Source of the DNA: Bacteroidota bacterium
Lineage (GTDB): Bacteria > Bacteroidota > Bacteroidia > Bacteroidales > Prolixibacteraceae
Length of the DNA: 64,000 nucleotides
Assembly: GCA_023412195.1 (NCBI GenBank)
Contig: JAEYNZ010000029.1
Coordinates: 83,860-147,859, forward strand
Direction: 5' to 3'
Shown here: positions 43,838-52,886 of the stretch, piece after piece
How the letters are laid out: every line of letters starts with the position of its first letter
How positions within the stretch are numbered: the stretch's first letter is position 1
Notes under the pieces: model-generated
Seen by the model: only the letters and a program-made list of their open reading frames with translations
What the model was told of the DNA's origin: nothing
Database searches by the model: none
Program-made: the position numbers and the translations under genes

Positions 43838-44518
43838 TTAATCATTGCCACTCTTGGTCTCAATTACAACCACTCCGTTTGCTCCCCGCGAGCCATAAAT
43901 GGCTGCACTTCCATCCTTAATGACATTGATACTTTTGACCTGGACAGGTGGAATGGAGTTCAGGGCTGAACCGTCAACAGGAACACCATCTATAATAATC
44001 AGTGCTGCTGTACTGCTGTTAATTGAATTGACCCCCCTGATGATGATTTGTCCGTTTGCAACCTGTACTCCGGCAAAACGTCCTTTGATCAGATCGTACA
44101 TGTTGCTGTACTGGGAGAAATCAACTTCCCTGCTGTTAAGCGAGGCAAGTGCATTTAATTTGTCCCTGTCGGAAACATGACCATAACCAATGGCATATTC
44201 ACGGTTTTTTTCTCCTGGCTTCAGTTTTAAATTTATAGCAGCAAACTTGGTTTTATCTTCAAGTTTAACTTTCTGATTGTAAAATCCGCTTGCACTGACT
44301 TTCAGCTGGTCTTTCTGATTTACAACTGCTGAAAACTGACCGAGTGAATCAGTCTGCACAGTTTGTTTTGTGCTTTTGATCCTGACTTGAGCATTTGAGA
44401 GCGGTATACTATCAAATGTAGTTACAAGTCCGTGGATCACTTTCTCCTGTGCCCCTGCAAATATGGAAATAAATAAAAGGGCAGTCAGGGCGATAAATGA
44501 TATTGTTTTTGTATTCAT
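43838..44518 (-). CDS. SusC-like N-terminal/plug protein without a beta-barrel
   Basis: 226 aa. The signal peptide ends SIFAGAQ. Residues about 27-100 are a carboxypeptidase-regulatory-like domain (IHGLVTTFDSIPLSNAQVRIKSTKQTVQTDSLGQF). Residues 130-226 are a TonB-receptor plug (RGVNSINSSTAALIIIDGVPVDGSALNSIPPVQVKSINVIKDGSAAIYGSRGANGVVVIETKSG). The protein stops exactly where the barrel of a SusC/TonB receptor would begin. The next gene starts 28 bases later, with no barrel remnant in any frame. Such stand-alone plugs recur in Bacteroidota; function unknown. Confidence 0.8.
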   Translation of the reverse strand: MNTKTISFIALTALLFISIFAGAQEKVIHGLVTTFDSIPLSNAQVRIKSTKQTVQTDSLGQFSAVVNQKDQLKVSASGFYNQKVKLEDKTKFAAINLKLKPGEKNREYAIGYGHVSDRDKLNALASLNSREVDFSQYSNMYDLIKGRFAGVQVANGQIIIRGVNSINSSTAALIIIDGVPVDGSALNSIPPVQVKSINVIKDGSAAIYGSRGANGVVVIETKSGND

Positions 44519-44599
44519 GGTTTTTAATTATATATATGTACCAGACAAATTTAATTTAAAATTCTATTGATCAGAAACAGTTGCCTAAAAAAGAAAGGG

Positions 44600-45559
44600 T
44601 TAATAAATAGGTTGTTCAACAGATTTAGCTGTCACTACCCTTTTCACACGGTAAGGTTTTTTCTGTTGAGATTCAAAATACGTACGCATCTGCAGTTCAG
44701 CAATTATTCCTATTGTTACAAATTGGATGCCACCCATTACAAGTAATATTCCAAGCAGCAGTAAAGGCTTACCCCATATATCCTGGCCAAGGATTTTAAG
44801 GACCAGCATATAGAAGTTGATAATCACTCCTATACCAAGTGTAATGATACCCAGAGCCCCAAAAAAGTGCATAGGCCTTTGAAGATATTTTTTGAAAAAC
44901 AGCATCAGAAATAAATCACTTACAACTTTTGTAGTGCGGCTCAGGCTGTATTTCGACACGCCAAATGTACGCGGCCTGTGGTTGACATCAACCTGTGTGA
45001 AGCGTGTGGCCCCCTCCAGTGCAATAAGCACAGGAATAAACCGGTGGAGTTCACCATAAATGTGGATGCTTTTGATGGTTTCACTATTAAATATTTTTAG
45101 GGTGCACCCAAGATCTTTCATCTTTGTGCCGGTTGATTTTCTGATCATGTAATTTGCAAGCTTAGAAGGAATTTTCCTGAGGAACATACCATCTTTCCTG
45201 TTTGCCCTTACACCTGCCACCATATCCCATTCACCTTCTTCTATCATGTGAAGCATCATGGGAATATCTGCAGGGTCATTTTGCAGGTCACCGTCAATCA
45301 GTGCCACAAATTCACCTTCTGCCTGGTCGATCCCAGCCTGCAAAGCAGAACTTTGGCCATAATTCCGCTTTAGTTCCACAAGCAGGAACCTTTCGTCATT
45401 TATTTTTAAAATTTCAGAGCGTGTACCGTCAGTTGATCCGTCATCAACAAATACGGCCTCATAATCGATTCCTGCCAGAGCCTTTTTAATTTGTTCTGAG
45501 AGTGGTTTTATATTAGGTTCTTCATTATAAACACAGATAACCAGTGAGAGCTTCTTCAT
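44600..45559 (-). CDS. Glycosyltransferase family 2 with two C-terminal membrane helices (GtrB/DPM-like)
   Basis: 319 aa. The GT-A domain has VIPVYNE-type start LVICVYNEEPNI, VFVDDGSTDGT and the metal-binding region ALIDGDLQNDP. Two transmembrane helices near 230-255 and 263-290 close the protein, as in polyprenyl-phosphate sugar transferases. It probably loads glucose, mannose or aminosugar onto undecaprenyl phosphate for envelope modification. It stands apart from any glycan cluster. Confidence 0.88.
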   Translation of the reverse strand: MKKLSLVICVYNEEPNIKPLSEQIKKALAGIDYEAVFVDDGSTDGTRSEILKINDERFLLVELKRNYGQSSALQAGIDQAEGEFVALIDGDLQNDPADIPMMLHMIEEGEWDMVAGVRANRKDGMFLRKIPSKLANYMIRKSTGTKMKDLGCTLKIFNSETIKSIHIYGELHRFIPVLIALEGATRFTQVDVNHRPRTFGVSKYSLSRTTKVVSDLFLMLFFKKYLQRPMHFFGALGIITLGIGVIINFYMLVLKILGQDIWGKPLLLLGILLVMGGIQFVTIGIIAELQMRTYFESQQKKPYRVKRVVTAKSVEQPIY

Positions 45560-45632
45560 TTTGGAATTGATTTTTGATCTTTACATACCATTAGCCGGCA
45601 AATTTAAACAATTCCGGTTCAAAAAAGGCACA

Positions 45633-46544
45633 TTATCCTGCGGGTTTAAGTTTCCATATATAAGAAACCCTAACACTTCTGTATTCCCAATGGCGCAGGC
45701 CATAAAGGTACTGGATCCTGACTTCATTCTCAGAAAATCTTTTTTTTAGATCAAAATGAAGCTGGAGGGGTTTATCACGTTCATTTTTATACCCCGAATA
45801 TCCCGATATGGAGGCAGACAACAACCAGCCTCCCCTGAAATAATCAGCCCCGACACCATATAATAGTGCATCGTTCTGAAGGTTCAGCTCATCATTTGTT
45901 TGCCAGGTGTAAAATCCTGCCATTGCATATGGCCTGAACGTTCCGGTTAAATCATTACCAAAGTTTTTTGAAAAGCTCAGGTCGAAGAAATAGGCAGGAC
46001 TGTCGGTATAACGGGCAGCCTCCAGGTTGTTTCCCGAGGTGGTTTTTGTGGCCAGCCGCAAAACTGTATTAGGAAATTGCCTGTTGCTGACAAGCTGAAC
46101 GAGAGTGCTGAAATAAAAATCGCCCGCTGCAGTACCTTTTCCATCTTCATCCCTTGCCATCCTTTCGTTTCGGATCCTTTCTGAGAAGGCATATCTTTCA
46201 ACAGCAACTCCATAGAATTCCATAGCGATTTTATGATCCGCAAATGGTACATATACATATCCTGACAGATCCTGAGTCGGATCTTCTTTGTGAAAATGAT
46301 TGGTGAAAGCTATTTCAACCTCTGTCATGTGGCGAAGGTATCCCTTTTGTATATGAGGTACAGGAAGGGCATTGGGACCCATGTACCCCGGTGTGATTTT
46401 CATCCAGTTCCGCCATCCGGGATCACCTTCTTCCCAGCCGTGCAGATTATTCCACCAGCCGTAATCCGTACTGCCATGCTGCGATAATCCCCTGTGACAG
46501 GCTAATAAAAGCAACAGAAGTAACAGGTGGTTTTTCATTTCCAA
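45633..46544 (-). CDS. Predicted outer-membrane protein of unknown function
   Basis: 303 aa. The second Met (46538) may be the true start, and a signal peptide follows (MKNHLLLLLLLLACHRGLSQ). Alternating beta pattern with aromatic girdle residues (GYVYVPFADHKIAMEFYGVAVERYAF, DLTGTFRPYAMAGFYTWQTND, GVGADYFRGGWLLSASISGYSGY) indicates an outer-membrane barrel. I do not recognise the family. Confidence 0.6.
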   Translation of the reverse strand: MEMKNHLLLLLLLLACHRGLSQHGSTDYGWWNNLHGWEEGDPGWRNWMKITPGYMGPNALPVPHIQKGYLRHMTEVEIAFTNHFHKEDPTQDLSGYVYVPFADHKIAMEFYGVAVERYAFSERIRNERMARDEDGKGTAAGDFYFSTLVQLVSNRQFPNTVLRLATKTTSGNNLEAARYTDSPAYFFDLSFSKNFGNDLTGTFRPYAMAGFYTWQTNDELNLQNDALLYGVGADYFRGGWLLSASISGYSGYKNERDKPLQLHFDLKKRFSENEVRIQYLYGLRHWEYRSVRVSYIWKLKPAG

Positions 46545-46612
46545 TCGGATAACAGAAGCTTAAATTTTTAATAAAAAGGAGATTGACCCACATGGATGAA
46601 GCCCCTTCCTTG

Positions 46613-47824
46613 TCAGATGTCCAGTTTAATCCTGATGTCGGCAGGAATGGCATCTTTATGAACCATAATGCACATGGTTTTATAGTTCACATATGGTTTT
46701 GATGCATAAAAGTATCCGTTGTAGCTGTTATAATTTCCCCACGAATTCTTGACCTTGTAGAATGTTTGTCCCCGCTGGTCCTGCGCAATGCCGATTATGT
46801 GCATGCCATGGTCGTCGGTTGTCTGGAAATTATCAAAAGCAGCCTGCCTCATTTCCTGGGTGACCTGTTTTTCAGGGACAGGTTTTTCAAGTTTATAAAG
46901 CTCATTTTCCCGTTCCCTGTCGGGCAGAGATTCCCAACGGCTGATTTCAGCATCCGTCATATTCATTACCGGAGCTTCCGGTAACACTGCAATGCCTTGT
47001 TTGCCGGTTACGAAACCTTTTTCACTTACATCGGCAGCCCAGGCAATTGTAAAACCGTTGTTTAGCGAATAATCCATAATTTCTTCCAGCTCATGCAGCG
47101 GAACATTATATACTTCATCCCACGACCAGTTGTCAGGCACTTCCAGAATAAATTTCGAGTAGAAGGGATGATGGGTGAAGGAAGTTATTTCAACATAATC
47201 ATTCATGTTGAGGCCTACATAATTGTCAGCAAAACTGAGCGGCGTGTATTCCTTTCCTTCAAACTCAAATGTTTCCGGAATCTTGCCAAGGTAAGTATCC
47301 AAAATATGTAAAAAAGCATCATGCCACGATGTGCTGAGTTTTGTATTTTTATTTTCAACAATGGCATCCACATATTCGCGAAGCACACGGTCCAATTCTC
47401 CATGCACATGTTTTTCCTCCCCATAGTTTAGCCCCCTGTAAGCCCCTTCAGGTACAATTCCGTATCGTGATATCATATTTGTAACATCATGAAATGCCCC
47501 TCCGGCTGAAAAATTTAGGTTCCCGTGTACCCTGACATGCTTCCGTGCTTTTTCTGCATAGGTATGCCAAACAATGAACATTTCAGATAAATTCACCCCC
47601 GGCTTGCCTGTACGCATCATCTCTGATGCAAGAAATGAAAGTCCGGCAAACGACCAGCAGGTGCCGGTGCGATTCTGATCCTCTACAGGAATGGCCAGCA
47701 AGGTTTTAACATCTTCAAAAACCCATTCATCTTTTTTTTCTGTAGGATTGTCACCGGCAAAAGCAGGCTGGATAAAACCAACAACAAGAATTGCTGTCAG
47801 CAGGTGAATCATGCTGTACTTCAT
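46613..47824 (-). CDS. Secreted papain-like (C1B/bleomycin-hydrolase-type) aminopeptidase
   Basis: From ATG 47824 it is 403 aa with a signal peptide (MKYSMIHLLTAILVVGFIQPAFA). The catalytic elements of C1 peptidases are Gln and Cys in VEDQNRTGTCWSFAGLSFLASE, His in DDHGMHIIGIAQD and Asn in FYKVKNSWGNYN. The LSEMFIVWHTYAEKA and GGAFHDV segments match the C1B (PepC/bleomycin hydrolase) group. The secretion signal is unusual for cytoplasmic PepC but common in Bacteroidota paralogues. Confidence 0.87.
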   Translation of the reverse strand: MKYSMIHLLTAILVVGFIQPAFAGDNPTEKKDEWVFEDVKTLLAIPVEDQNRTGTCWSFAGLSFLASEMMRTGKPGVNLSEMFIVWHTYAEKARKHVRVHGNLNFSAGGAFHDVTNMISRYGIVPEGAYRGLNYGEEKHVHGELDRVLREYVDAIVENKNTKLSTSWHDAFLHILDTYLGKIPETFEFEGKEYTPLSFADNYVGLNMNDYVEITSFTHHPFYSKFILEVPDNWSWDEVYNVPLHELEEIMDYSLNNGFTIAWAADVSEKGFVTGKQGIAVLPEAPVMNMTDAEISRWESLPDRERENELYKLEKPVPEKQVTQEMRQAAFDNFQTTDDHGMHIIGIAQDQRGQTFYKVKNSWGNYNSYNGYFYASKPYVNYKTMCIMVHKDAIPADIRIKLDI

Positions 47825-47911
47825 TTTAATAAAATTGTTATGATGTTTTTGGTCAAAAATAACAATAAAAACCAGTTGACAAAAATTTATTGGCAACTCA
47901 AAATGAAATTC

Positions 47912-48487
47912 TTAAAGGTGTAATTCCAAAATTTCATTATGTCTGAAACATGTTACCAGGTGGTCGTTTACCATGCCTGTTGCCTGCATATGGGCATAGA
48001 TAATGGTAGATCCAACAAACTTAAATCCCCTACTTATGAGGTCAGCCGATATCTTGTCTGAAACCGGGGTGCGTGCCGGAAGCTCCGATAATTCCTTATA
48101 AAAGTTTACAATGGATTTTCCCCCTGTAAAGCTCCAGATATATTCCGCGAAACTGCCAAACTCATTCCGGACTTCAAGAAACTTTTGGGCATTAACCACA
48201 CTGGCTGCAATTTTCTGCCTGTTCCTGATGATGGTTGCATCCTGTATTAGTGCTTCTATTTTATCATCCTGGTAACTGGCAATTTTTTCTGCATCAAAAC
48301 CATCATAAGCCTTTCTGAATGCTTCCCGCTTATTAAGTACAATCTGCCAGCTTAGTCCTGCCTGAAACCCTTCCAAAATCAGAAATTCAAACAGTTTCCT
48401 GTCGTCGAATACCGGAACACCCCACTCCCTGTCGTGGTATTCCTTCATGAGTTCATTTTTTACAGCCCATCCACAACGTTCCTGCAT
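47912..48487 (-). CDS. tag: DNA-3-methyladenine glycosylase I
   Basis: 191 aa from ATG 48487; a longer ORF from 48511 adds 8 residues. It has the zinc-binding start RCGWAVKN, YHDREWGVP, FEFLILEGFQAGLSWQIVLNKREAFRKAY and the conserved aromatic Trp pocket. C-terminal zinc ligands would be H/C in THMQATGMVNDHLVTCFRH (read AHMQATGMVNDHLVTCFRH). It removes 3-methyladenine from alkylated DNA. It is divergent from the TPR gene, with 96 bases between starts. Confidence 0.93.
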   Translation of the reverse strand: MQERCGWAVKNELMKEYHDREWGVPVFDDRKLFEFLILEGFQAGLSWQIVLNKREAFRKAYDGFDAEKIASYQDDKIEALIQDATIIRNRQKIAASVVNAQKFLEVRNEFGSFAEYIWSFTGGKSIVNFYKELSELPARTPVSDKISADLISRGFKFVGSTIIYAHMQATGMVNDHLVTCFRHNEILELHL

Positions 48488-48557
48488 TGTAAAAGCATTT
48501 AATTTTTGCAAAAGTTAAATAAAACTAATGAACTGACCTGCTGTTTTCAATTAATAT

Positions 48558-48565
48558 TATTTTTG
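48558..48565 (+). promoter_or_regulatory. -7 box of the TPR gene
   Basis: TATTTTTG is a perfect TAnnTTTG 18 bases before ATG 48584. It supports that start over the longer ORF from 48506. Confidence 0.5.
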
Positions 48566-48583
48566 CTGGTTCAGGAGAAAAAA

Positions 48584-50512
48584 ATGAAGAAACACATACT
48601 CGTTCTGGTCATCGTATTGCTATCGGTTACATTTGCCGAGGCACAGTTAAACATCAACCATTACATCAGGGTTGGCCGCACGCGTATTTCTATTGAGAAT
48701 TATACCGGTGCCATTGAATATTTCAATATTGTAATCAAGTTCAAGCCTTATCTTCCTGAAGCTTACCTGTACAGGGGAGTAGCAAAACATCAGCTTGAAG
48801 ATTACCGCGGCTCCATCATCGATTTCAACAAGGCTATTGAATTAAAGCCATATTATCCGCTTGCCTACATGTACCGGGGTATGGCCTACCATAGCCTGCA
48901 ACAGTTTGAAAAAGCGATAGATGATTATAATCGGGGCCTGGAGTTTGATCCTGAAAATGAGGGGTTGTATAATAACCGGGGAATTGCAAAACTTGCACTC
49001 AAAGATGTTGAAGGAGCCATTGATGATTATAACAAAGCACTTGAAATAAACCCAAAATCGGTTAATGCCCTCATGAACCGCAGCAATGCCCATATCGTTC
49101 AGGGTAATATGGAGGATGCCATTCGCGATCTGAACCAGATTATCATCATCAGGCCACATTTTGAAGGTGCTTATCTTAACAGGGGACTTGCCCGTCTCGA
49201 CATGGATGATTTTGCCTCGGCACTTCGCGATTTTGATCAGGCTATCCGGTTCGATCCCGGGAATGCCCTGGCTTATAACAACCGTGGTATTGTAAAGCAC
49301 AAACTAGGCGATTATGAAGGTGCTATCATGGATTATGATGCCTCTTTAAGGTTGAATCCTGAGATGGCAAGTGCCTATTTTAACCGTGCAATGGCCAGGG
49401 AAATTCTTGGCCGCCCCGGATTTGAAAATGACTACAGGATTGCCGCACAGCTTAATCCGCAATACGACCTTGAAAGCCGCAGGCTTAATGCCGAACAGAT
49501 GGCACAGAACCAGCAGCAGTCGCAGCAGGGTTCTGCCTCTTCAGGCGGACAGAATACGCAGAACAATATGCAGCAAAACAACAATCAGCAGAATAATTCT
49601 AATACTGGTGCGGCAACAGGGGATACTGATGCCGAAGAACGGGAAAGCCGAAGGAAGCGCCAGGCTCAGGTTAACCTGGTGGTGGAAGATTCACGAAACC
49701 TGCCTGCTGATGAACCTGAGGAAATTGAAGATGGCAGAATTCAGAACCGCAACATCTCCATCGACCTTCAGCCTGTATTTATTATTTCTGCATATGAAAA
49801 GAATGCAGTGGATTATGAGCGGTCACAATATTATAATCTTGCCATCGATGAACTGAACCGGCAAAATAATTACAATCCACTTTTCTCCATCACAAATAAG
49901 CCGGTGGAAGAATACCGCAGCGTATTTGAGAATTTCATCCTCTACTTCAATGCCCGCATTAATATATCCAGAACAAGCCATAACCTGTTGAACAGAGGGA
50001 TATTTTACAGTCTGACAGGTAATTATAATGCAGCATTCGATGATATCAATCAATCGATTGCTTTGGATAAGGATCAGGGTATTTCCTATTTTGTAAGGGG
50101 AAATGCAAGGTATAAGATGCTTGAGCAGATTGAATTGCTTGCTAACCAGCAAAATGAATTCACTGTCCCGGTAGGGCAGCAGGTAAATCCTGCAGGTGAT
50201 TTGCAGCTTGATCTGCCTGAATACAGGAAAATACTCGACGACTACGAGATGCTGCTTTACCTGAAACCACAATTCTTCTTCGGGTATTACAACCGTGCAT
50301 ACATAAAACTTCGCCTGAAGGAATACAAGAGCGCCATCGATGATCTGAATAAAGCCATTGAACTGGAACCTGAGTTTGCCGAAGCTTATTTTAACCGCGG
50401 GCTTACTAAGATCTTCCTCGATGATATTGAAGGTGGCGCCCTCGATTTAAGCCGGGCAGGCGAACTGGGCATTCATGGGGCATACAATATTATTAAAAGG
50501 TATGCCAATTAA
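48584..50512 (+). CDS. Secreted multi-TPR repeat protein
   Basis: From ATG 48584 the product is 642 aa with a signal peptide ending FAEAQ. At least eight TPR units fill the N-terminal 300 residues, each with the pattern AYxYRGxAxxxLxxYxxAIxDxxKAIELxP. A Gln/Asn/Ser-rich low-complexity linker (about residues 305-355) follows, then a second region and two or three more TPR units. It is a probable periplasmic or outer-membrane-associated scaffold. No partner is obvious in the neighbourhood. Confidence 0.85.
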   Translation: MKKHILVLVIVLLSVTFAEAQLNINHYIRVGRTRISIENYTGAIEYFNIVIKFKPYLPEAYLYRGVAKHQLEDYRGSIIDFNKAIELKPYYPLAYMYRGMAYHSLQQFEKAIDDYNRGLEFDPENEGLYNNRGIAKLALKDVEGAIDDYNKALEINPKSVNALMNRSNAHIVQGNMEDAIRDLNQIIIIRPHFEGAYLNRGLARLDMDDFASALRDFDQAIRFDPGNALAYNNRGIVKHKLGDYEGAIMDYDASLRLNPEMASAYFNRAMAREILGRPGFENDYRIAAQLNPQYDLESRRLNAEQMAQNQQQSQQGSASSGGQNTQNNMQQNNNQQNNSNTGAATGDTDAEERESRRKRQAQVNLVVEDSRNLPADEPEEIEDGRIQNRNISIDLQPVFIISAYEKNAVDYERSQYYNLAIDELNRQNNYNPLFSITNKPVEEYRSVFENFILYFNARINISRTSHNLLNRGIFYSLTGNYNAAFDDINQSIALDKDQGISYFVRGNARYKMLEQIELLANQQNEFTVPVGQQVNPAGDLQLDLPEYRKILDDYEMLLYLKPQFFFGYYNRAYIKLRLKEYKSAIDDLNKAIELEPEFAEAYFNRGLTKIFLDDIEGGALDLSRAGELGIHGAYNIIKRYAN

Positions 50513-50836
50513 GCGTAGCCGGATTTCCAAATGCGTTTAATGGATGCAACTTTTTCCTGATCCCTTATCATTAAAAGAAGCTGACCGGAAAATTTACTCA
50601 TGATTATGTCCCTGGGCGGTCAATAATACATATTATCTCATCTTATTACCACGCGGTTAATAATAATGTTATGAAATTAACCGTAAGTGTGCACCGGAAT
50701 TGTTATACCCGGTAAAAATAGATGGAACAGTTACATATATATGAAAATATGTTTACTATCTTCGTCCCGGAAGAGATCTGGGAGAGTTATTTGAATATCT
50801 TTTAATATTCTTTGATTCTGCTTTAACTAGTAAGTT
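50513..50836. other. Gene-free region before the small Cys/His protein pair
   Basis: 324 bases with no ORF. Near the 3' end TATGTTTA and TATCTTCG (about 50748-50766) each match the -7 consensus at seven of eight bases and could drive the small gene at 50837, with a leader of about 65-75 nt. Confidence 0.35.
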
Positions 50837-51052
50837 ATGCAGATACATAATTATTTTGATTATCTGGGTAATCTTTATAGATGTCCGTTTGGCAATCGCA
50901 AACCCGATTGTCCGGTTTTCCTTGCATGTCGCGAATCATTTAAGGAAAGGCTGGATTGGTTTAAAGCCCTCTCTGCAAAAAAAAAGGATGAAGTTGTTGT
51001 TCATCATCAACATTGTAAAATCAAAAGAGAGAAAAGAAAGGTATTAACCTGA
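50837..51052 (+). CDS. Small Cys/His protein, paralogue A
   Basis: 71 aa, no signal peptide. Key pattern: YFDYLGNLYRCPFGNRKPDCPVF...SFKERLDWFKALSAKKKDEVVVHHQHC. Its neighbour at 51170 has the same spacing: LYxCP-x3-R-x-PDCPV-x7-SFxExxxWFKxL-x14-HHxxC. Shared residues include CP, DCP, WFK and a terminal HHxxC, three Cys and two His that could bind one zinc or a cluster. The family is not known to me. Confidence 0.65.
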   Translation: MQIHNYFDYLGNLYRCPFGNRKPDCPVFLACRESFKERLDWFKALSAKKKDEVVVHHQHCKIKREKRKVLT

Positions 51053-51169
51053 AACGTTAAAGGGAAAATCTGATGAACAACGGCCGAAATTTATTGTTTT
51101 AATTTCTGCTGTGTGAAAATTTACCGGCAGCACATTTTCTTGTTTTTTCTAAATCAAGAATCAAAATGT

Positions 51170-51379
51170 ATGAGTATACAGGATTACCTCTATTTTTATG
51201 GGTCTCTTTATGAATGTCCATATTTAAGAAGATTACCCGATTGTCCTGTAAATCCAGTGGAAAATAAGTCTTTTTCAGAAAAATATGCGTGGTTTAAGAA
51301 CCTTACTAAGAAAGAACAGCATGCAATGATGAAGCATCATCAATTATGCTCTGCCAATAGAGATCCTAAAAACACATAA
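51170..51379 (+). CDS. Small Cys/His protein, paralogue B
   Basis: 69 aa from ATG 51170. An ATG at 51113 adds 19 unrelated residues and is rejected because the homology to the neighbour starts at 51170. Sequence: MSIQDYLYFYGSLYECPYLRRLPDCPV...SFSEKYAWFKNLTKKEQHAMMKHHQLCSA. It aligns over its entire length with the protein at 50837, at about 40% identity by eye. The tandem arrangement and conserved Cys/His set argue for real, translated genes. Function unknown. Confidence 0.65.
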   Translation: MSIQDYLYFYGSLYECPYLRRLPDCPVNPVENKSFSEKYAWFKNLTKKEQHAMMKHHQLCSANRDPKNT

Positions 51380-51684
51380 ATATTTTTTCTAATCTCATTT
51401 TTCCTGTTGACTTCTAATTTCTTTAACTTGATTCTGCAGTTAAATCCAATTGGCCTTAAAAGATCGAATTGTTGTATGTTAAATGGCAGCATGTTTATGG
51501 GGCCTGTCCAAATTCAAACTATATTCAGTTTTAACTCAATGTAAATTCAATTATAATTGAATATACATTGAGTTAATATTGACTTTAAATTGAATTTAAG
51601 TTGAATTTAATCTGGACATGGTATTGTTTTGGTATAAAAAGAGATGTGATATAACTTTCGACATGCAGTCAGGAAAACCCGGAC
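51380..51684. other. Gene-free region with long palindrome
   Basis: No ORF. It holds the 46-bp palindrome (51531-51576) and flanking partial inverted repeats from about 51506 to 51618, followed by AT-rich sequence up to the tRNA terminator. Confidence 0.5.
51531..51576. repeat. 46-bp near-perfect palindrome
   Basis: TTAACTCAATGTA, A, ATTCAATTA are mirrored by TAATTGAAT, A, TACATTGAGTTAA: 22 of 23 base pairs, no loop. Outside it, TGTCCAAATTCAAACT (51506-51521) faces AGTTGAATTT...TGGACA (51599-51618), extending the foldback to about 113 bases. A segment of the right arm recurs near 9350-9383. Confidence 0.75.
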
Positions 51685-51720
51685 AAAAAAAAAGCACCTG
51701 CCGTTGTGGCAAGTGCTTTT
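51685..51720 (-). terminator. Terminator of tRNA-Asp
   Basis: The stem GCACCTGCC / GGCAAGTGC (51694-51716) has an A-run on the plus strand, hence nine T on the minus strand, directly downstream of the tRNA gene. Confidence 0.8.
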
Positions 51721-51724
51721 TAAG

Positions 51725-51802
51725 TGGCGGTGCGGACGGGACTCGAACCCGCGACCCTCGGCGTGACAGGCCGATATTCTAACCAAACTGAACTACCGCA
51801 CC
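51725..51802 (-). tRNA. tRNA-Asp (GTC anticodon)
   Basis: Acceptor GGTGCGG pairs with CCGCACC. The anticodon stem TCGGC/GCCGA encloses loop CTGTCAC with anticodon GTC (51765-51767 as GAC on the plus strand). The T arm is GCGGG-TTCGAGT-CCCGT. The discriminator base is G and CCA is encoded (51725-51727). Confidence 0.97.
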
Positions 51803-51947
51803 ATTTTGTTTAATTCTTATAAGAACTCCCTGTTTCTGCACCATCCGGCTCGAAAAGGTGCTGCAAATATATACTTTCTTTTTTTTACAGCAATAAAATT
51901 TTGAAACATTTTTTATTTTTTCACAAAAGGCTGTAAATCAGTATATT

Positions 51948-52862
51948 TTAAAATAATGTTTTTTTTACTCTGTAGATTTTATCCTCGCTGAGTGCTGTTT
52001 CTCCATCCCAGCGGTAGGCGAGAAGTGTTTTGCTGCCTGCAATACATGCATCTATGCAGCAAAGGTTGTGGGTGATGACATGTGGCCCGTCTTTCCGGCA
52101 GTAGTGACCGAAGAACAGGGGAGGGTTGTTTTCTCCATAGGGCAGGCTCTGCGGCAGGAGTTGGGGTGGGATGGTGTACTCCGGCAACTGGTACTTTGCC
52201 TCAAATGACAATTGACCAAATGTTTTGCCTTGTGGTTCTTCCCACCATTTAATCCGGAATGTTCTGGGTGATATGCCCTTGTTGCTTACTATTTTCATAT
52301 CGCCCGGCATTTTGAACTGGATGCCTTTTGTTAACAACCAGATATTCCTGGCAACGGGTGATTCAGGTTCCTTCCGGAGCTTTCTGAAAACTTCCTTTTT
52401 TATTTTTCCCCGGGGCACGTTTTGCCTGATGAACTCAACAGCTTCGTCAGACCAGCAGGCATGTACGATTCGCAATCCGTCGAGCTCGAGAAACAGGGGG
52501 AGGCTTCGAAGCCATTTAATGTGATCTTTCCATTCCTCCGGTTCATCGCTGAATTCATTCACTGTTTTTATAACAGAAATATCTTTCCTGAGCGTACCGG
52601 TTTTCCTGCCCCTCAGATGGTCAATAATGAGATATAGCTCGTGATTTCCCAGGATGGCAAAGGCATTTCCCGACTCAACCATACTTCTGATAACCCGGAT
52701 TGTTTTTTTTATCTGGGGGCCTCGGTTTACGAAATCGCCGACAAAAACGGCCTTACGCCCCGGATGGGCGTATCCGGATTCAGTTTTTTTATAGCCCAGT
52801 GTCAGCAGTAATTTCTTTAAAAGCTGCGCATGGCCGTGAACATCTCCGATAATATCATACAT
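51948..52862 (-). CDS. Metallophosphoesterase (PrpE/ApaH-like)
   Basis: 304 aa. Calcineurin-like motifs are IIGDVHGHAQLL, VFVGDFVNRGP and FAILGNHELYL, with further histidines in FFGHYCR and the C-terminal region. Such enzymes hydrolyse dinucleoside tetraphosphates or protein phosphate esters. The specific substrate cannot be assigned. The gene is single, with the SSS transporter terminator just upstream. Confidence 0.85.
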   Translation of the reverse strand: MYDIIGDVHGHAQLLKKLLLTLGYKKTESGYAHPGRKAVFVGDFVNRGPQIKKTIRVIRSMVESGNAFAILGNHELYLIIDHLRGRKTGTLRKDISVIKTVNEFSDEPEEWKDHIKWLRSLPLFLELDGLRIVHACWSDEAVEFIRQNVPRGKIKKEVFRKLRKEPESPVARNIWLLTKGIQFKMPGDMKIVSNKGISPRTFRIKWWEEPQGKTFGQLSFEAKYQLPEYTIPPQLLPQSLPYGENNPPLFFGHYCRKDGPHVITHNLCCIDACIAGSKTLLAYRWDGETALSEDKIYRVKKTLF

Positions 52863-52886
52863 ATAAAAAAGTATCGTGCCCTAAAA

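Noticed and set aside
51113..51169. Longer start of the second small Cys/His protein
   Set aside because: Similarity to its paralogue begins exactly at ATG 51170.
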